Source: Proteles cristata cristata (Eukaryota; Chordata; Mammalia; Carnivora; Hyaenidae). From it: a stretch of 64,000 nt of DNA. Location of the stretch: assembly GCA_017311185.1 (NCBI GenBank), contig JAESUZ010003164.1, positions 1,302,001 through 1,366,000 on the forward strand, in the 5' to 3' direction. Positions 24,464-36,563 of this stretch are shown here, piece after piece (position 1 is the stretch's first letter; the number at the start of each line of letters is the position of its first letter). A program made the position numbers and the translations under genes. Below the pieces are notes generated by a model. It was not told the origin of the DNA. It made no database searches and worked only from the letters and a program-made list of their open reading frames with translations.

Positions 24464-26104
24464 TCTCAGTTGAGTTCTAGACTGAGAGGTTTTGTCTTTA
24501 TCAGAAGAAATGACGAGATTACATACAAAAGCAAATATCTTATCATAGATCCTCTCCTTTGACCTTCCTTCTTTTATCTCATTACTTAACTTTCACACAC
24601 CCAAAATCTTACCAGTTGTACTTAGTACATAGGAGACACCATAAAAACAGGTCTCATGCCCCTGCATGGCTGTGATGTTCTGGGGCATCCATGGCAGACA
24701 AGGATGAGAAGACACATTCGGATACTCATAGAGATCTAAAATGGGAGGATTAATGTGAGGTAGGGAGCCATGATGAGGCTTGTTGCCTATGCTCCTGGGG
24801 TCACGCCATGGGGTAGAGGCATCCACTGGCAACTGCAATGCCAACTTCAACCACAGTGTAGGCTCCAAGGACACCTGAGGACAGAGGACAGTTGTCTGAC
24901 AGTCTTGCTGGAATTAGTACAGCCCAAGGAAGAGGCTAATGATGAATCCTGTCATGTCTTAGAGTCAAGAAAGCGCATGTCACATGGACATGTACAGATT
25001 GGTGAGGGAAATGCAGAAGAGAGAGCCTGTAGGTATTTCTTATCATTGAGAAGGAGAGGCATTAAGGTCCATGAGTGGAGACAGCTAATGGCTGTGGTTT
25101 GCCAGAGACCCCACATCTGGGGCATGTGGCTTCTAGCTCTATAGCCCAGAAACTGCTTTGCCAGTAACACAGAAGTGATCAGACTCTCCCCAACTCCTAA
25201 AACTGGTTGACCCTTTATGAGTACCAGTTCTTTAATTTGTGGGGGACAGATCAAATTGCCAAGTGGAAGAGAAATATGTATGAATGGATTGGCAGATTTT
25301 CATCATACAGGCGAGCTCTGTGCAGAAAACAAATTGAAAACACACCATGGGTTGGTGAAGTTGGATTTTTTTAAGCAGCAGTTGAATCAGAAGACCTTAC
25401 CTGATGGGTGACATTGAGCCTGATGCTCCCAGAGCCAGATATTTCCATCTGAAAACCATCTAAAGAGAGCCAGGATCACCTTAGATATCTCCTGCACATT
25501 TCTTCTGCACAGTGTTTGACCTCCACCTTCTGAGCTCAGTGCTGATTATCCTTTCCTACTCTGTTGACATCATCATGATGATGGTAACTTGATTTTGTTA
25601 TCTGTCACCTCTTTGCCTCATTTGGAAAGAGCATTAAGTAGTGTGTATAGGGGAGTTAAATAGTAGTTCTTTTTTACATAGATATTGTCAATCTTTATCT
25701 TCGAGTGGATGATTGGTCAGTCTGTTAAATATTCCTAATTTGGAAGCTCTGAATTCTGCATGACTTTTATCTTTTGAAGGATGCTCTTCCTCAGTATGAT
25801 AGTAAAATGAATAAGCAAGACATCTGTGCATGCTAAGGCGTCAGCAAGCTCTCCAAAAGCCTAGCTAGGGCAAGACTTTAACTCAGAGGGAGAATTGTTT
25901 TACTTTAAAAAAAAATGGCATGTACAAGAGAGGTAAAGTTCCTATTCTAATCACGATAACTTTACAAATGGAATCAGATAAGTTATTACACTTGGATCCA
26001 TCAGGGATCATGAAACTGATCTTGGGGAGGGTGGCAAACCATGCTGACAGGTAAGATATTTTCATGTAAGACCATATATGGTATGTGGTTAACAAATTAG
26101 AATT

Positions 26105-26142
26105 GATTGACTGTGTTTTGTTTGATTGACTGTGTTTTGTTA
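26105..26142 (+). repeat. 19-base tandem duplication
   Basis: Two copies of gattgactgtgttttgtt-t/a lie head to tail, about 650 bases upstream of exon 7. Confidence 0.85.
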
Positions 26143-26791
26143 TTTGGGACATTACTGTCCAAGGGACAGATTAATGAAAAATCAAAAATTATATTTAACT
26201 AGAGTTAATATAATTGGCTGTAAGTCACATTTACAGATGTTTACATATGTTTTCTGACGTGGTGAGTAGAAAGGCTGGATCTCTGAAAACCGGATCACAT
26301 CCAATCTATGTCTAATGGTATTATACTTTTGAGTCAAGGCTATCCTTAGTGAAGGCAAACAATCAGATATTCCTGAGAAGATAACAGTTTTTTTTGGCAT
26401 CATAAGCAGACACAGTTCTTTTCCCTTTCAAGCTGACTGGAGGTTCCTTGAGAAGTTTGTTTCTTACCGTGAAGACCCGTTCCCATGCGCAGATACTCTG
26501 GGACATGTGCTATTAATCTCAAAGCAGCTACAAGATGCGCTCATATCTCTCTGGGCTCCTTTCATTCCTACCGAGCCACTTATTAAACCAGACGAGAATG
26601 CACTGCTTTGTTTCAGAGGAAACTCTAACCTCCCGGTTGGTGATTAAGTTCCTCGGTGAATGTTTGGCAGAGCCCGCCCGGTCACCCCAGCCCCAGTGAC
26701 CCCCCGGGGGTGGGGAGGAAAAGTAAACATGTACGCGAACAACCAGCCGGTGCCTTTTCATGCTAAATGTGGTTCCCCACATCTCCTCTGA

Positions 26792-27247
<456 letters not shown>

Positions 27248-27344
27248 TGAAGCCATGCGGGGGTCACTGTGTCGTCTTCTCGGCTGTCTGTTCTGTGCAA
27301 ATGGATACCTCTGTGTTTGTCTGTGCAGTGCGTGTTCAGGTCTC

Positions 27345-27350
27345 TGCATG
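27345..27350 (+). promoter_or_regulatory. UGCAUG (RBFOX-type) motif downstream of exon 7
   Basis: An exact TGCATG lies 382 bases after the exon 7 donor, in a TG/CA-rich context. RBFOX proteins bind UGCAUG in introns and often promote inclusion of the upstream exon. Function here is inferred. Confidence 0.45.
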
Positions 27351-29150
27351 TGCAGTCCGTGTGCAAGTCAGGTTTCCTGCTGGGAGCCTGGCTGGCGAGG
27401 CGGGCCGTTGTGACGTGTTGTTTTATGACATGTGACTTTGATTGTGGCCACAGAGAATGTGCTTGAATTGAGCATATGCACGTCAAATGCCAGAAGACAG
27501 AAAGGCCCCAGTGGCCTGCAAGCTCAGACACGAAATGGTTGCAGTTATCAATTTTTCATGTCTTCCCCTGGAAATAGAAGAAAACTCACTTAACATTAGA
27601 AACCCTGAATGACAAAAGACTCAGGGAACAAAGCCTTGTCTCTGGAACTTCCAGCTTTTCTTGACTCTGGGGGAGAAATACATGGAGTGACAATGACTTA
27701 AATGTGACATGAAACTTTTTCCGCAGAGGTGATCCTCAGGAGGGAGTGAACCCGAAGTCCGGGACCTCTGTTCTTGTGCACAGCCTCCCAAGTTGAGGCC
27801 CCAGTTTTATTTATTTACTATTGTTCATGAGTAGGAAATTTGAAATATTCAAGAGATGTTTACTCAACTCGATAAATTAAAGATTAAACTCCGTAATTGT
27901 GCATTTCTCTTTTAAAGAGACTCCGGCCTTTCCCGCCTTGTTCCTAGGAGGGTGACAGCCACCACTTCCGGCCTGGGATTCCTAGGGATTATATAAATTG
28001 TTTTCCACTGTAATCATAGGCTTAAGCTGAACAACGAAAGGACCTGCACCATTAAGACCTTCTATTGTGAAGCCCAGTATCTAAGTGGAATGTGATGGAA
28101 AAGTTCCCACTGGTCTCCTGTGTGAGGGCTGACTCCATTTCTATCATGTGTGAGAACAGGTGTAGGAATTGGTAACCCCAAGGGCTCCTTTTCTGGCTGC
28201 CTTTGGATGACTGTAGCTTCTTGCTCAAGGACTCCATTCTTCGGCTTCAAAGAAGTGAATTAGGTCAGGTAACCGGGAACACAGTGGGGGATTCTGTTGC
28301 CTGGAGCCTCTTGAACAAAGAACTTTTGTTACAGAGATTCTAACTGGCTTAGCTGCTGAGGGAAATTTCTTGGCACATTTCCTAACTTTTTTCCTCTATT
28401 TCCCTGAGGTAGATTTGTTTTTTGGAATATAAATTGTGTGTGTGTGCGTGTAATAAGAAAGGATTTTTACAAATTCTAGGCGGTGAGGGATTTGCCTCCA
28501 GTTGGAAGTTACCCCCCGACAGAACATGACAGCAGCGCGTACCACATAGTCTCCATTCGATCAGTGTGATCTGACTCAGGCTGGGAGCGAGCAGCGGGCA
28601 CCACAGGTCATTTGGAGCCTCCGGAGGTGCCCTGGATGGTACACCTTTTGCTGAAAGATTTGCAAAAGGCAGAGAGATTGCCAACAAAAGTGTCATGGAT
28701 AAGCCAAGCAATCCATATTTACTTTCAGCGTAAGGTTCTAGGATAGTTTATCAAGAAGACAGACATGAGAGGCTGAAGGTCAGTCAGAAGGGTGGGCAGA
28801 TCTGAGAAGACAGTGAAGCCTCAACCAAGAGGAGAGCTGGAGGCTGCCAATGGATGGGTGAAAGGAGTGGATCCTTGGGGCCTGGTGGTGCTGCGCACTG
28901 AGGTGGGAAGATGGAAACAGAAAATCCTCCATCGGTTACTTAGAAGTGCTGTTGGAGACAGAATACTCAGCGTGCTGAGATATCATTGTGAAATATATCT
29001 TCTGTTTATGTTTACTTTGGTCCCGAGCTGGGGCCAAACTTGAAGGTATTCGTGTAGTTTTGTTTCATTTTTAATCGAATGTGGTTGTTTTGTTTTTTCC
29101 CTTTGGTCAGTGGAATCATGTAAGTTTCACCCATCATTCCCATGTTTCTA

Positions 29151-29165
29151 TTTTTTTGTTTTCAG
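29151..29165 (+). promoter_or_regulatory. Competing splice acceptor upstream of exon 8
   Basis: The sequence tttttttgttttcag has a long uridine tract and an AG 25 bases before the accepted exon 8 start. Its use would add 25 bases and shift the frame, giving a stop within exon 8. It could also act only as a pyrimidine-tract binding site. Confidence 0.4.
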
Positions 29166-29190
29166 TTATGTTCTCTTATTTTCTCCATAG

Positions 29191-29247
29191 TGTCCCAAAG
29201 TTTGCTCAAGACTACCCAGGAGCCTCTTCCCCAAGATGCTGTTAAAC
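29191..29247 (+). CDS. APP: APP exon 8: OX-2 segment (alternative)
   Basis: This 57-bp cassette has 19 codons, phase 1-1, and encodes the short segment with similarity to the OX-2 (CD200) antigen. Joined to exon 7 it reads M-SQSLLKTTQEPLPQDAVK and then L from the exon 9 junction. Human, as I recall, has EPLARDPVK, so this copy differs at three positions near the end. Acceptor: ttctcttattttctccatag; donor: gtatgt. Inclusion with exon 7 gives APP770, inclusion alone gives APP714. A second good-looking acceptor ends at 29165, 25 bases upstream, and three UGCAUG motifs follow within 400 bases downstream. Both are treated in the findings. Confidence 0.96.
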
Positions 29248-29298
29248 GTATGTGGTCATTCACTGGAGGGGGTGGGAGGCCAGGAAGAAGTAGTACAG

Positions 29299-29304
29299 TG
29301 CATG
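29299..29304 (+). promoter_or_regulatory. UGCAUG motif 1 downstream of exon 8
   Basis: An exact TGCATG begins 52 bases after the end of exon 8, within the usual window for RBFOX-dependent inclusion of an upstream exon. The motif is seen; binding is inferred. Confidence 0.55.
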
Positions 29305-29334
29305 GCTGTATAACTCCAGCATCATCACTTTCTT

Positions 29335-29340
29335 TGCATG
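29335..29340 (+). promoter_or_regulatory. UGCAUG motif 2 downstream of exon 8
   Basis: A second exact TGCATG lies 88 bases after the end of exon 8. Two copies within 42 bases are more than expected by chance (about one per 4 kb). Confidence 0.55.
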
Positions 29341-29631
29341 GTTCTGCGTTTCCTGAACACCTGTCTTTCAATAAAATGTTTAGTTCCATTGCTTTGCTTG
29401 TATTTATGTCCAATTTTGCCAGACAACTTCAGATGCCGGGCTCCGAGGAATGACTAAACTTGTTTCTGATCAAAATTTGTTTTCAGCCTTGTGTGGTTCT
29501 GCTACATCTCGTACATGTAACATCATGTTTTATTTGGCATCACTATCCTGTTTCCAAATGCTGTCAAGATGCCACAGCCTAACAAGAGGCCATGAATATA
29601 AGTGACTCGTTTCCCAGAAAAATACATAATA

Positions 29632-29637
29632 TGCATG
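29632..29637 (+). promoter_or_regulatory. UGCAUG motif 3 downstream of exon 8
   Basis: A third exact TGCATG lies 385 bases after the end of exon 8, in atgcatgcgt. It extends the cluster described for 29299 and 29335. Confidence 0.4.
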
Positions 29638-29943
29638 CGTTATGCTGACTCCATAGACCAATATGTATGCACAGGCTTCACTTTTGTATTGTAAAGCAGA
29701 TGTTAAGCCTTAGGAAGTGAAAGACTACCTTTAGATTTCCTGACCACCTCTTCTTCCACTCCCTGAATGCACCCTACTAGGGCAGAAAAACTTCGGGTTT
29801 TATCATTATCATTAGGTTGTGGAAAAAGATTCTTCTGAAGAAATCATCAACCAACCTTAGAATGTCTGTCTTTTGTGATTGATTTCACTTGGCGTATCTG
29901 ACTACCTTGGTTTAAAAATACTAACAGACAAGTACTTATTTTT

Positions 29944-30149
29944 TGTTTTTAATGTTTTATTTATTTCCAGGAGAGAGAGAGACAGCGTGAGCAGGGGAGG
30001 GTCAGAGAGAGAGGGAGTCACAGACTGAAACAGGCTCCAGGCTCTGAGCTGGCAGTCAGCACAGAGCCCGACGCGGGGCTCGAACCCACGAACCACGAGA
30101 TCATGACCTAAAGTCGGACATTTAACCGACTAAGCCACCCAGGCGCCCC
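29944..30149 (-). mobile_element. CAN-SINE, young subfamily, antisense (inserted)
   Basis: A reversed copy close to the young subfamily: tatttccaggagagagag, ggagtcacagactgaaacag and gctggcagtcagcacagagc. It sits in the T-rich tail end of the older SINE at 30150, with flanking gtactt-a/g-tttttt words as its own target duplication. Confidence 0.93.
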
Positions 30150-30363
30150 TGTACTTGTTTTTTTTAATGTTTATTTTTGAGAGAGAGACAGACAGAGCGT
30201 GAGCAGGGGAGGGGCAGAGAGAGGGAGACACAGAATACGAAGCAGGCTCCAGGCTCTGAGCTGTCAGCACAGAGCCCATCGCAGGACTCAAACTCATGAG
30301 CCGTGAGATCATGACCTGAGCTGAAGTTGGATGCTTAACTGACTGAGCCACCTAGGAGCCCCT
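30150..30363 (-). mobile_element. CAN-SINE, antisense (host of nested insertion)
   Basis: A complete reversed copy. The outer duplication acaagtacttattt (29928-29941 and 30364-30377) brackets this copy and the younger one together, showing that this SINE came first. Confidence 0.93.
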
Positions 30364-30432
30364 ACAAGTACTTATTTCAAAACGTGGATTATATCCGTAA
30401 ATACATTTATCCTTCATTAGGTTAAGGATGAT

Positions 30433-30434
<2 letters not shown>

Positions 30435-30472
<38 letters not shown>

Positions 30473-30484
30473 CACACACACACT
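30435..30484 (+). repeat. (CA)n microsatellite
   Basis: About 24 CA units with one interruption (caacac). Probably polymorphic in length; 1.2 kb downstream of exon 8. Confidence 0.95.
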
Positions 30485-30899
30485 AGATGCTTGTAGTTGC
30501 TAGAAAAAGAGACACAGTTTTGGCTGTAGTTCAGATATAATGAAAAGGAGCATATATTTATATTATCCTAAAAAAGCCTGGTCTCCAAATTGAGGAAACC
30601 AATTACCTTTTAAAAAAAAAAAAAAGATAAACAATAGTTGGAGAATTCTGTAATTCACAAACAGTTTTATCATCGGCCATTGCAGTTTTTTAATCGCCAC
30701 CATGAGATTCAAATTCATTCACTTTATATATAACTTTTGAAGGATGTGGGAGTTTCACTACGGTAGTCAACATATTTTCTGTGATTGTGATAAAACATTT
30801 TTTGAACAACATTGAAAGTATGACAAGTGAGTAGACATAGCGGACTGGAGAAAACTAGATATTACAGTGTAGGATTGATCATATATTGGTCTTTCTGGC

Positions 30900-31065
30900 A
30901 GGTTGCAATTTACCCAGCATTTTCACGGATCATTTATTTTTCTCAGGAACACTTTGTGGGCATTTTCCTCATTTCCTTTATACATATGAGAAAATGAAGC
31001 TGTGAGAGCCATCAAGTGTGGCAGGACCAGCTTTGAAACTTAATGATATTGTGGCTATGAACTTA
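30900..31065 (-). repeat. MIR, antisense
   Basis: Contains catttcctcatttcctttat, acatatgagaaaatgaagct and gtggcaggaccagctttgaa, following the reversed MIR order. Confidence 0.7.
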
Positions 31066-32040
31066 CACTCCACATGGCCAAGTACTGGCTTCTGTTTTTT
31101 AAGGTTAGAAAAATTAGTATTTGAAGTTCAAAGTGCATTTTAAAAATACAACAACACAAAGAAGAAGAATATTAAAAATATTTTTTCTAAATGCAGTGAA
31201 TATAGCATACATCTGTCAATGAAATATCTTTTCCCCTTTTATAAAAAATATTTCAATTTATCTCATGTTAGCATATAATTGTACTTTTCCTTTTTTATTA
31301 ATTGACAGAAATGAACATGACTTGATACATTTGTTTTCATGAAGTATTTGCATCCTCGGATTTTCCAAACAGATGTTGAGAGTCTCTTGCAATTTTCTCT
31401 GTCCCAGTAATTTTCTCCAACTACTTGTAGTGTATCTGGGATCATGATACCTTTGCGTATCTGGGAATCACTTCCAACTGGGAAGTGATTTTGGCAGCTG
31501 TATTTTCTCATCTACCTGCAGGCTATTCATCACCGCGAGTGAAGGGTTCTGCAGAGCTGGTACAAACAGACTAGAGAAAGCATATAATTTCTAGTTATTC
31601 ATAGCCTGCACAACGATGCTTTCTTATTTATAGCAAAGTTACACATCTGAATGAAAGGATTCACTGTCGTCTGGAGGTCAAATGCAGATGGCAGGATGTA
31701 TTCGGAGGAAATGAGCCCCACAAGAAGGTGAGCGAGCCCTTAAGATTTGGTGAGGTGGGCTCACACTTGGCTTCCTCACCAGTCCAGGCTTCAGCGCAGG
31801 ATCTCTCTTTTCCCCAAAGTGGTTGGTTTGATGAGTTTATCAGTTTGAGCTGCTTCTAGTGAAATAATAAATATGAAAGGAGGTCAGAAAAGGTCCTCCG
31901 TTAAACTGATGTAACACTGCACAGGCAGAGAGGACGTGTGATTCTCTGCATTACACATACCATCGTTTTCCCATCAAAGCAGATTATGATCAGGTTAAAT
32001 CTTTGTCATAAAACCCAATTCTGAGCATCGCAATTTAAAG

Positions 32041-32252
32041 AAAAAGTTTTGTTAACATTTATTTATTTTCGAGAGACAGAGAATGAGTAGGGGAGCGGCA
32101 GAGAGAAAGGGAGACACAGAATCCGAAGCAGGCTCCAGGCTCTGAGCTAGCTGTCAGCACAGAGCCTGACACGGGGCTCGAACCCACAAACTGTAAGATT
32201 ATGACCCGAGTGGAAGTCGGCCGCTTAACCGATTGAGCTGCCCAGACGCCCC
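32041..32252 (-). mobile_element. CAN-SINE, antisense
   Basis: Complete reversed copy. A target duplication of about 21 bases with few mismatches (tctgagca-t/c-...gcaatt) lies at 32020-32040 and 32253-32273. Confidence 0.95.
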
Positions 32253-33597
32253 TCTGAGCACTGCAATTCTAAGGAACACTGATTCTTTTTATTAATATTA
32301 TTTTGTTGTTATTGTAAATAAGACTCTAAACAACAGAGAGAGATATCAGGCTAAGAGCTTTCATTTTATTCATAAACCTGTAGATTTGAATCCTTTAAAA
32401 AAATTCCTTTCCTGTTTGAGAAAAATATCTGGTGAGACCTGAGTTGTTTCTGGCATTAATTTTGTGTGCACCTCTTTGAGTTTAGAACAACACGGAAGGT
32501 TCACATTCATTCTGCCCAGTGAATGTTTGCTAACAACAGTAAAAGTACTATATAAATATCTATTGATGAGTTTATTTTTCAAATATGAGAGAATAATTTT
32601 TGCCTAGTGTTCTTCGCATCACATTGCACCTCAAAAGGTAAACAGTCTGACTCCTTAATGGCATTTGATGTCACACAGAGCATCGTGCCTGTACTGAGTC
32701 AGCTGATTGCACCAAAGGGTCTGGCTAAAGAGAATGACAAATCACCCATCTTTTGCTCTTTTCTTGCAGTGAGTTGTTGGCACAGACAATAAATAAACCC
32801 AAGTCTATAGGGGCTTGACGCTTGGGGGTAGATAATTCATTCCTGCGGATGCTGGGCTGTGTTTGGAAGACGTGTAGCAGTACCCCCCTCTACCCCCCAC
32901 TGGATACCAGTAACACCAGCCCAACTGGGTGACCTTCAGCTTTCTCCAGACTTTGCCAGATGGTGCCTGGAGGCAGGGAGAGGCAAAGTCAGCCCCAGTG
33001 GAGAGTCTCTCATCTCGACTAGTGGTGAGCCCACGGCTTATGTAAAGATAGGGCCAGGCTGGTTCAAACAGTCGCAGTTTGCACGAACTCGGAGGGCCCG
33101 TTGCTATGTTGCAGGTCAGAAGCCTCCGATTCTCAACAGACGTTTGTGAAATTGAATCTGTTAGAGCTGCAGCCCAGCTCGCCAGATATACAGGTTAAGG
33201 CGGAAGTTGCTGTTGCTGCCCAGACTGGAGTCTTAGTCAGGGGTGTCCCAGCGTTTCTGCTCTGACGTGAGCAGGGCTGGGGAGGCGGAGATAGGCCAGC
33301 AAACCCCTGCCCCGTCCCCCCCTCCCCCCCCCCGGTGTGTTTCCTCTTCATCACAGAATCCCAGCATATGCTAGAGGACAGCCATCTGTCGTGATGCCTC
33401 ATGGCCTTGCCACACAAATGACTTGGCATGATCTCCTCGGAGTCACGTCTATGGCCTTAGGGCCTCTGCAAAGCCTAGATCTGGCCTCAAGCGGGATCCA
33501 GAAAGGAAAAAGATGATTTTTTTACTCACGTCAAAATGGCCAGGATACCATAGAATAGACTAATACACGGCCAGAGTGTATAAAAATGATGAGGACA

Positions 33598-33833
33598 AAG
33601 GTGCCTGAGTGGCTCACTCGGTTGAGCATCTGACTCTTAGTTTTAGCTCAGGTCATGATCTCAAGTTCATGAGTTTGAGCCCCATTTCAGGATCTGCGCT
33701 GACAGTGTGGAGCCTGCTTGGGATTCTCTCTCTCCTTCTCTCTCTGTCTCTCTCTCTCCCCTTTCCCTGCTCACACACTCATGTTCTCTCTCTCTCTCTC
33801 TCTCTCTCTCAAAATAAATAAACTTCAAAAAAA
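33598..33833 (+). mobile_element. CAN-SINE, sense
   Basis: Head aggtgcctgagtggctcact, long CT-rich part and tail aaaataaataaacttc. Target duplication aat-g/a-atgaggaca on both sides (33585-33597 and 33835-33847). Confidence 0.93.
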
Positions 33834-34395
33834 TAATAATGAGGACATCAAATCAGGCCAAATCCCCACCCCGAGTTCTCAGGCTGCCGCAGTGGCTCAC
33901 AATTTGCAAGCCACAGAGAACTCACCACGCAGCCTTTGAATGGAATGTGCCACCTTCGCCCCAGATTTATCGTATCCTGCCTAACACCCAGGCATTTGGT
34001 ATTTGGCCAGACTCGAGCTATTGTTCTTAATCACACTGTACGTGTTCTTCTGATTGCAAAGTACAAATGTTAGTTCCCATTAACACATTCTCAAATACCA
34101 ATGGAACTATGATATTTTTCTAAAACTGCCAAGCATTATGAACAACAATTAAAACCATTAAAACATGTGGGAGTGCATTAAATTACACGTCACATCACTG
34201 GCGGTAAAAACTATTAGACTGACACCTATGAGAAGCCACATCTTGGGTACTGAGAAATAATCAGAATAAAAAATGGCTTTTTCCTCCAAGCTATCAGAGG
34301 GAGAAATCCTAAGATTGACAAAAATCGATTTGCTCAGCAAACTGGCACTTAAAAAAAAATCTCATCAACTCAAAACAATAAAAAATACCCACTAT

Positions 34396-34441
34396 ATGTG
34401 TGTGTGTATATATATATAATACATATTATAATAAATATATA
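34396..34441 (+). repeat. (TG)n/(TA)n simple repeat
   Basis: A short alternating TG then TA run (tgtgtgtgtgtatatatata) with AT-rich flanks. Confidence 0.9.
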
Positions 34442-34488
34442 TGCTGTATTCTTTCCAAAGAAGAGTAAGCAGATAGTTTAATGTAAGG

Positions 34489-34670
34489 TTTGGCAAAATT
34501 TTTCTACAAAAGACCAGTGAGTCAATATTTTAGGTTTTGCGGGCCATATGGTCTCCATCATACATACTCAGCTTGGCAATTACAGCATGAAAACAGACAA
34601 TAGGTAAACAAATAGATACAGCTGTGTTCCACTAACACATTATTTACAAAAAGAGACTAGCATTCCAACC
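34489..34670 (-). repeat. hAT-type MER element, antisense
   Basis: Contains caatattttaggttttgcgg, gccatatggtctccatcata, cagctgtgttccactaacac and attatttacaaaaagagact. It is the reverse of the element at 13129. Confidence 0.7.
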
Positions 34671-35427
34671 TCTGATTTAATAAAGCTGTTCCTTCTGAGC
34701 TCAGGATGGGCAGCTGCTAAGCTGGGTATTTTGATGGACACCAGCAAAGTAAACCGAGTTCCCTGCTTCCAATAACTTGACAGTTTTGTTGAGGAGATGA
34801 GACCTCAGTGTGTGATAGAATTAAATAACAATATAAAGTTAAAATACACAAGTGGAGAGAGAGACTGGTGTGGACGGCCAGAGGAAAATGAAATTGGTTT
34901 TATCCTTTAGACCCCCGTAGGGGTTAACGGCGCTCTCCGGATTTTACTGCCATAGTTCCTCTGAAAGCAGATAATATTGCAGATTTCGACTCTTTGAACT
35001 CATCTGTGGAGTGTTGAGCGACTGTGACAGGTCATCTCTTTATGATCCACCATTAATGAAGTCGAGAATGGCTTCTGACACATGGACGAAAAACAATAAC
35101 AGAAGGTTAAGGCCGTCTAGATGCCAGTTATTACGGCTCTGGCTTCACATGTGGTTCTTAGATGCAGACTCGAGGTTGCTCTCCAATTTTGTGGTGCGTT
35201 GTGCTAAATAAGATCCAGATATTAATAAAAATAACGCCAGCCTTCATGCTTCCACGCTCCTTTCACAGATCGACAAAATCCCCACATCAGGACGGGTCCG
35301 TAAGACATAAAAAAGAAACGTAGCTTGACTAGAGTAAACACCGCATAGATTACATTTTTATTACCTCTGCCCGCACAATGCAGAGCTGGCCAGCCTTGAT
35401 TGCACTGCCTACAAAACACGCATGGAG

Positions 35428-35599
35428 GGGCGCCTGGGTGGCTCAGTCAGTTAAGCGTCCGACTTTGGCTCAGGTCATGATCTCATGGTCCATGGGTTCA
35501 AGGCCCACATTGGGCTCTGTGCTGACAGCTAGCTCAGAGCCTAGAGCCTGCTTCAGATTCTGTGTCTCCCTCTCTCTGACCCTCCCTCCCCTGCTCATG

Positions 35600-35630
<31 letters not shown>

Positions 35631-35660
35631 AGAAATAAATAAAACATTAAAAAAAAAAAA
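35428..35660 (+). mobile_element. CAN-SINE, sense, fairly young
   Basis: Intact head (ggggcgcctgggtggctcag), long CT run, 15-base A tail. Target duplication near aaa-a/g-cacgc-a/g-tggag at 35413-35427 and 35661-35675. Confidence 0.95.
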
Positions 35661-36337
35661 AAAGCACGCGTGGAGCCAGGGTGCGCCAGGGAAAGGGCCT
35701 TTGTTCTTTTTTTCTTTTCCATTTTTAGGAGAGTCTGGAACCGTATATTCAGGGGTCACACAAGCTATTTTCACATCATGAGCGGCCCCTCTCACTTGGA
35801 CCTGGTGGGTGTGATAAATATTTGAGTTTAGAATGTGTTCAGGATTTTAGTCCTTTTGGAATTAGAGAAATGGATTTTTTTCCTTTCTTTTCATTAAAGT
35901 CAGGGTGGCAATCTGCACACTCTGCCTTGTTTTGAGGTTAAATCTTTACATAAAATCGTTCGTTACAGGTTCATGCTTCACCCGTATGTGAAGGACCCTT
36001 GGTGCCAAATCTCAGCAGAGGTGCCAGCGCTGTATAAACGAGCATATTCAGGGATAAAGCAGTGACTGGAATAGGTCTTTATTGACTTTCATCTTCTGTT
36101 GTCAGTGCTGTGGAGATAAATTGCCTTTCTCCTGACGAACGGAGACTAACAGAATTTTCTTGTTAGAATCTAACATTGGTATATCGACCAAATGCCATTC
36201 ACGGGCCTCTCTTTGGGGAAACATTCTGCCTCGTGGCTTATAGGTCGTCAGAGCTGTTACTGTTTGAAGGTGGGGTCCTTCCTTCTTTTACACCCTTAGC
36301 CCTTCTTGACTCTAGAACTTTGTATGTGTCCCCTCCA

Positions 36338-36563
36338 GGGCTCCTGGGTGGCTTAGTCAGTTAAGCTTCCGACTTCAGCTCAGGTCACGATCTCACAGTT
36401 TGTGGGTTCGAGCCCCGCGTCAGGCTCTGTGCTGACCGCTCAGAGCCTGGAGCCTGCTTCAGATTCTGTGTCTCCCTCTCTCTTCCCCTCCCCTGCTTGC
36501 ACTCTTATTTCTTTCTCTCTCTCTCAAAAATAAATAATAAACATTAAAAAAAATTTTTTTTAA
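36338..36563 (+). mobile_element. CAN-SINE, sense
   Basis: Head gggctcctgggtggcttagt; body and tail near full length. The word tatgtgtc on both sides (36323-36330 and about 36566) may be the target duplication. Confidence 0.92.
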
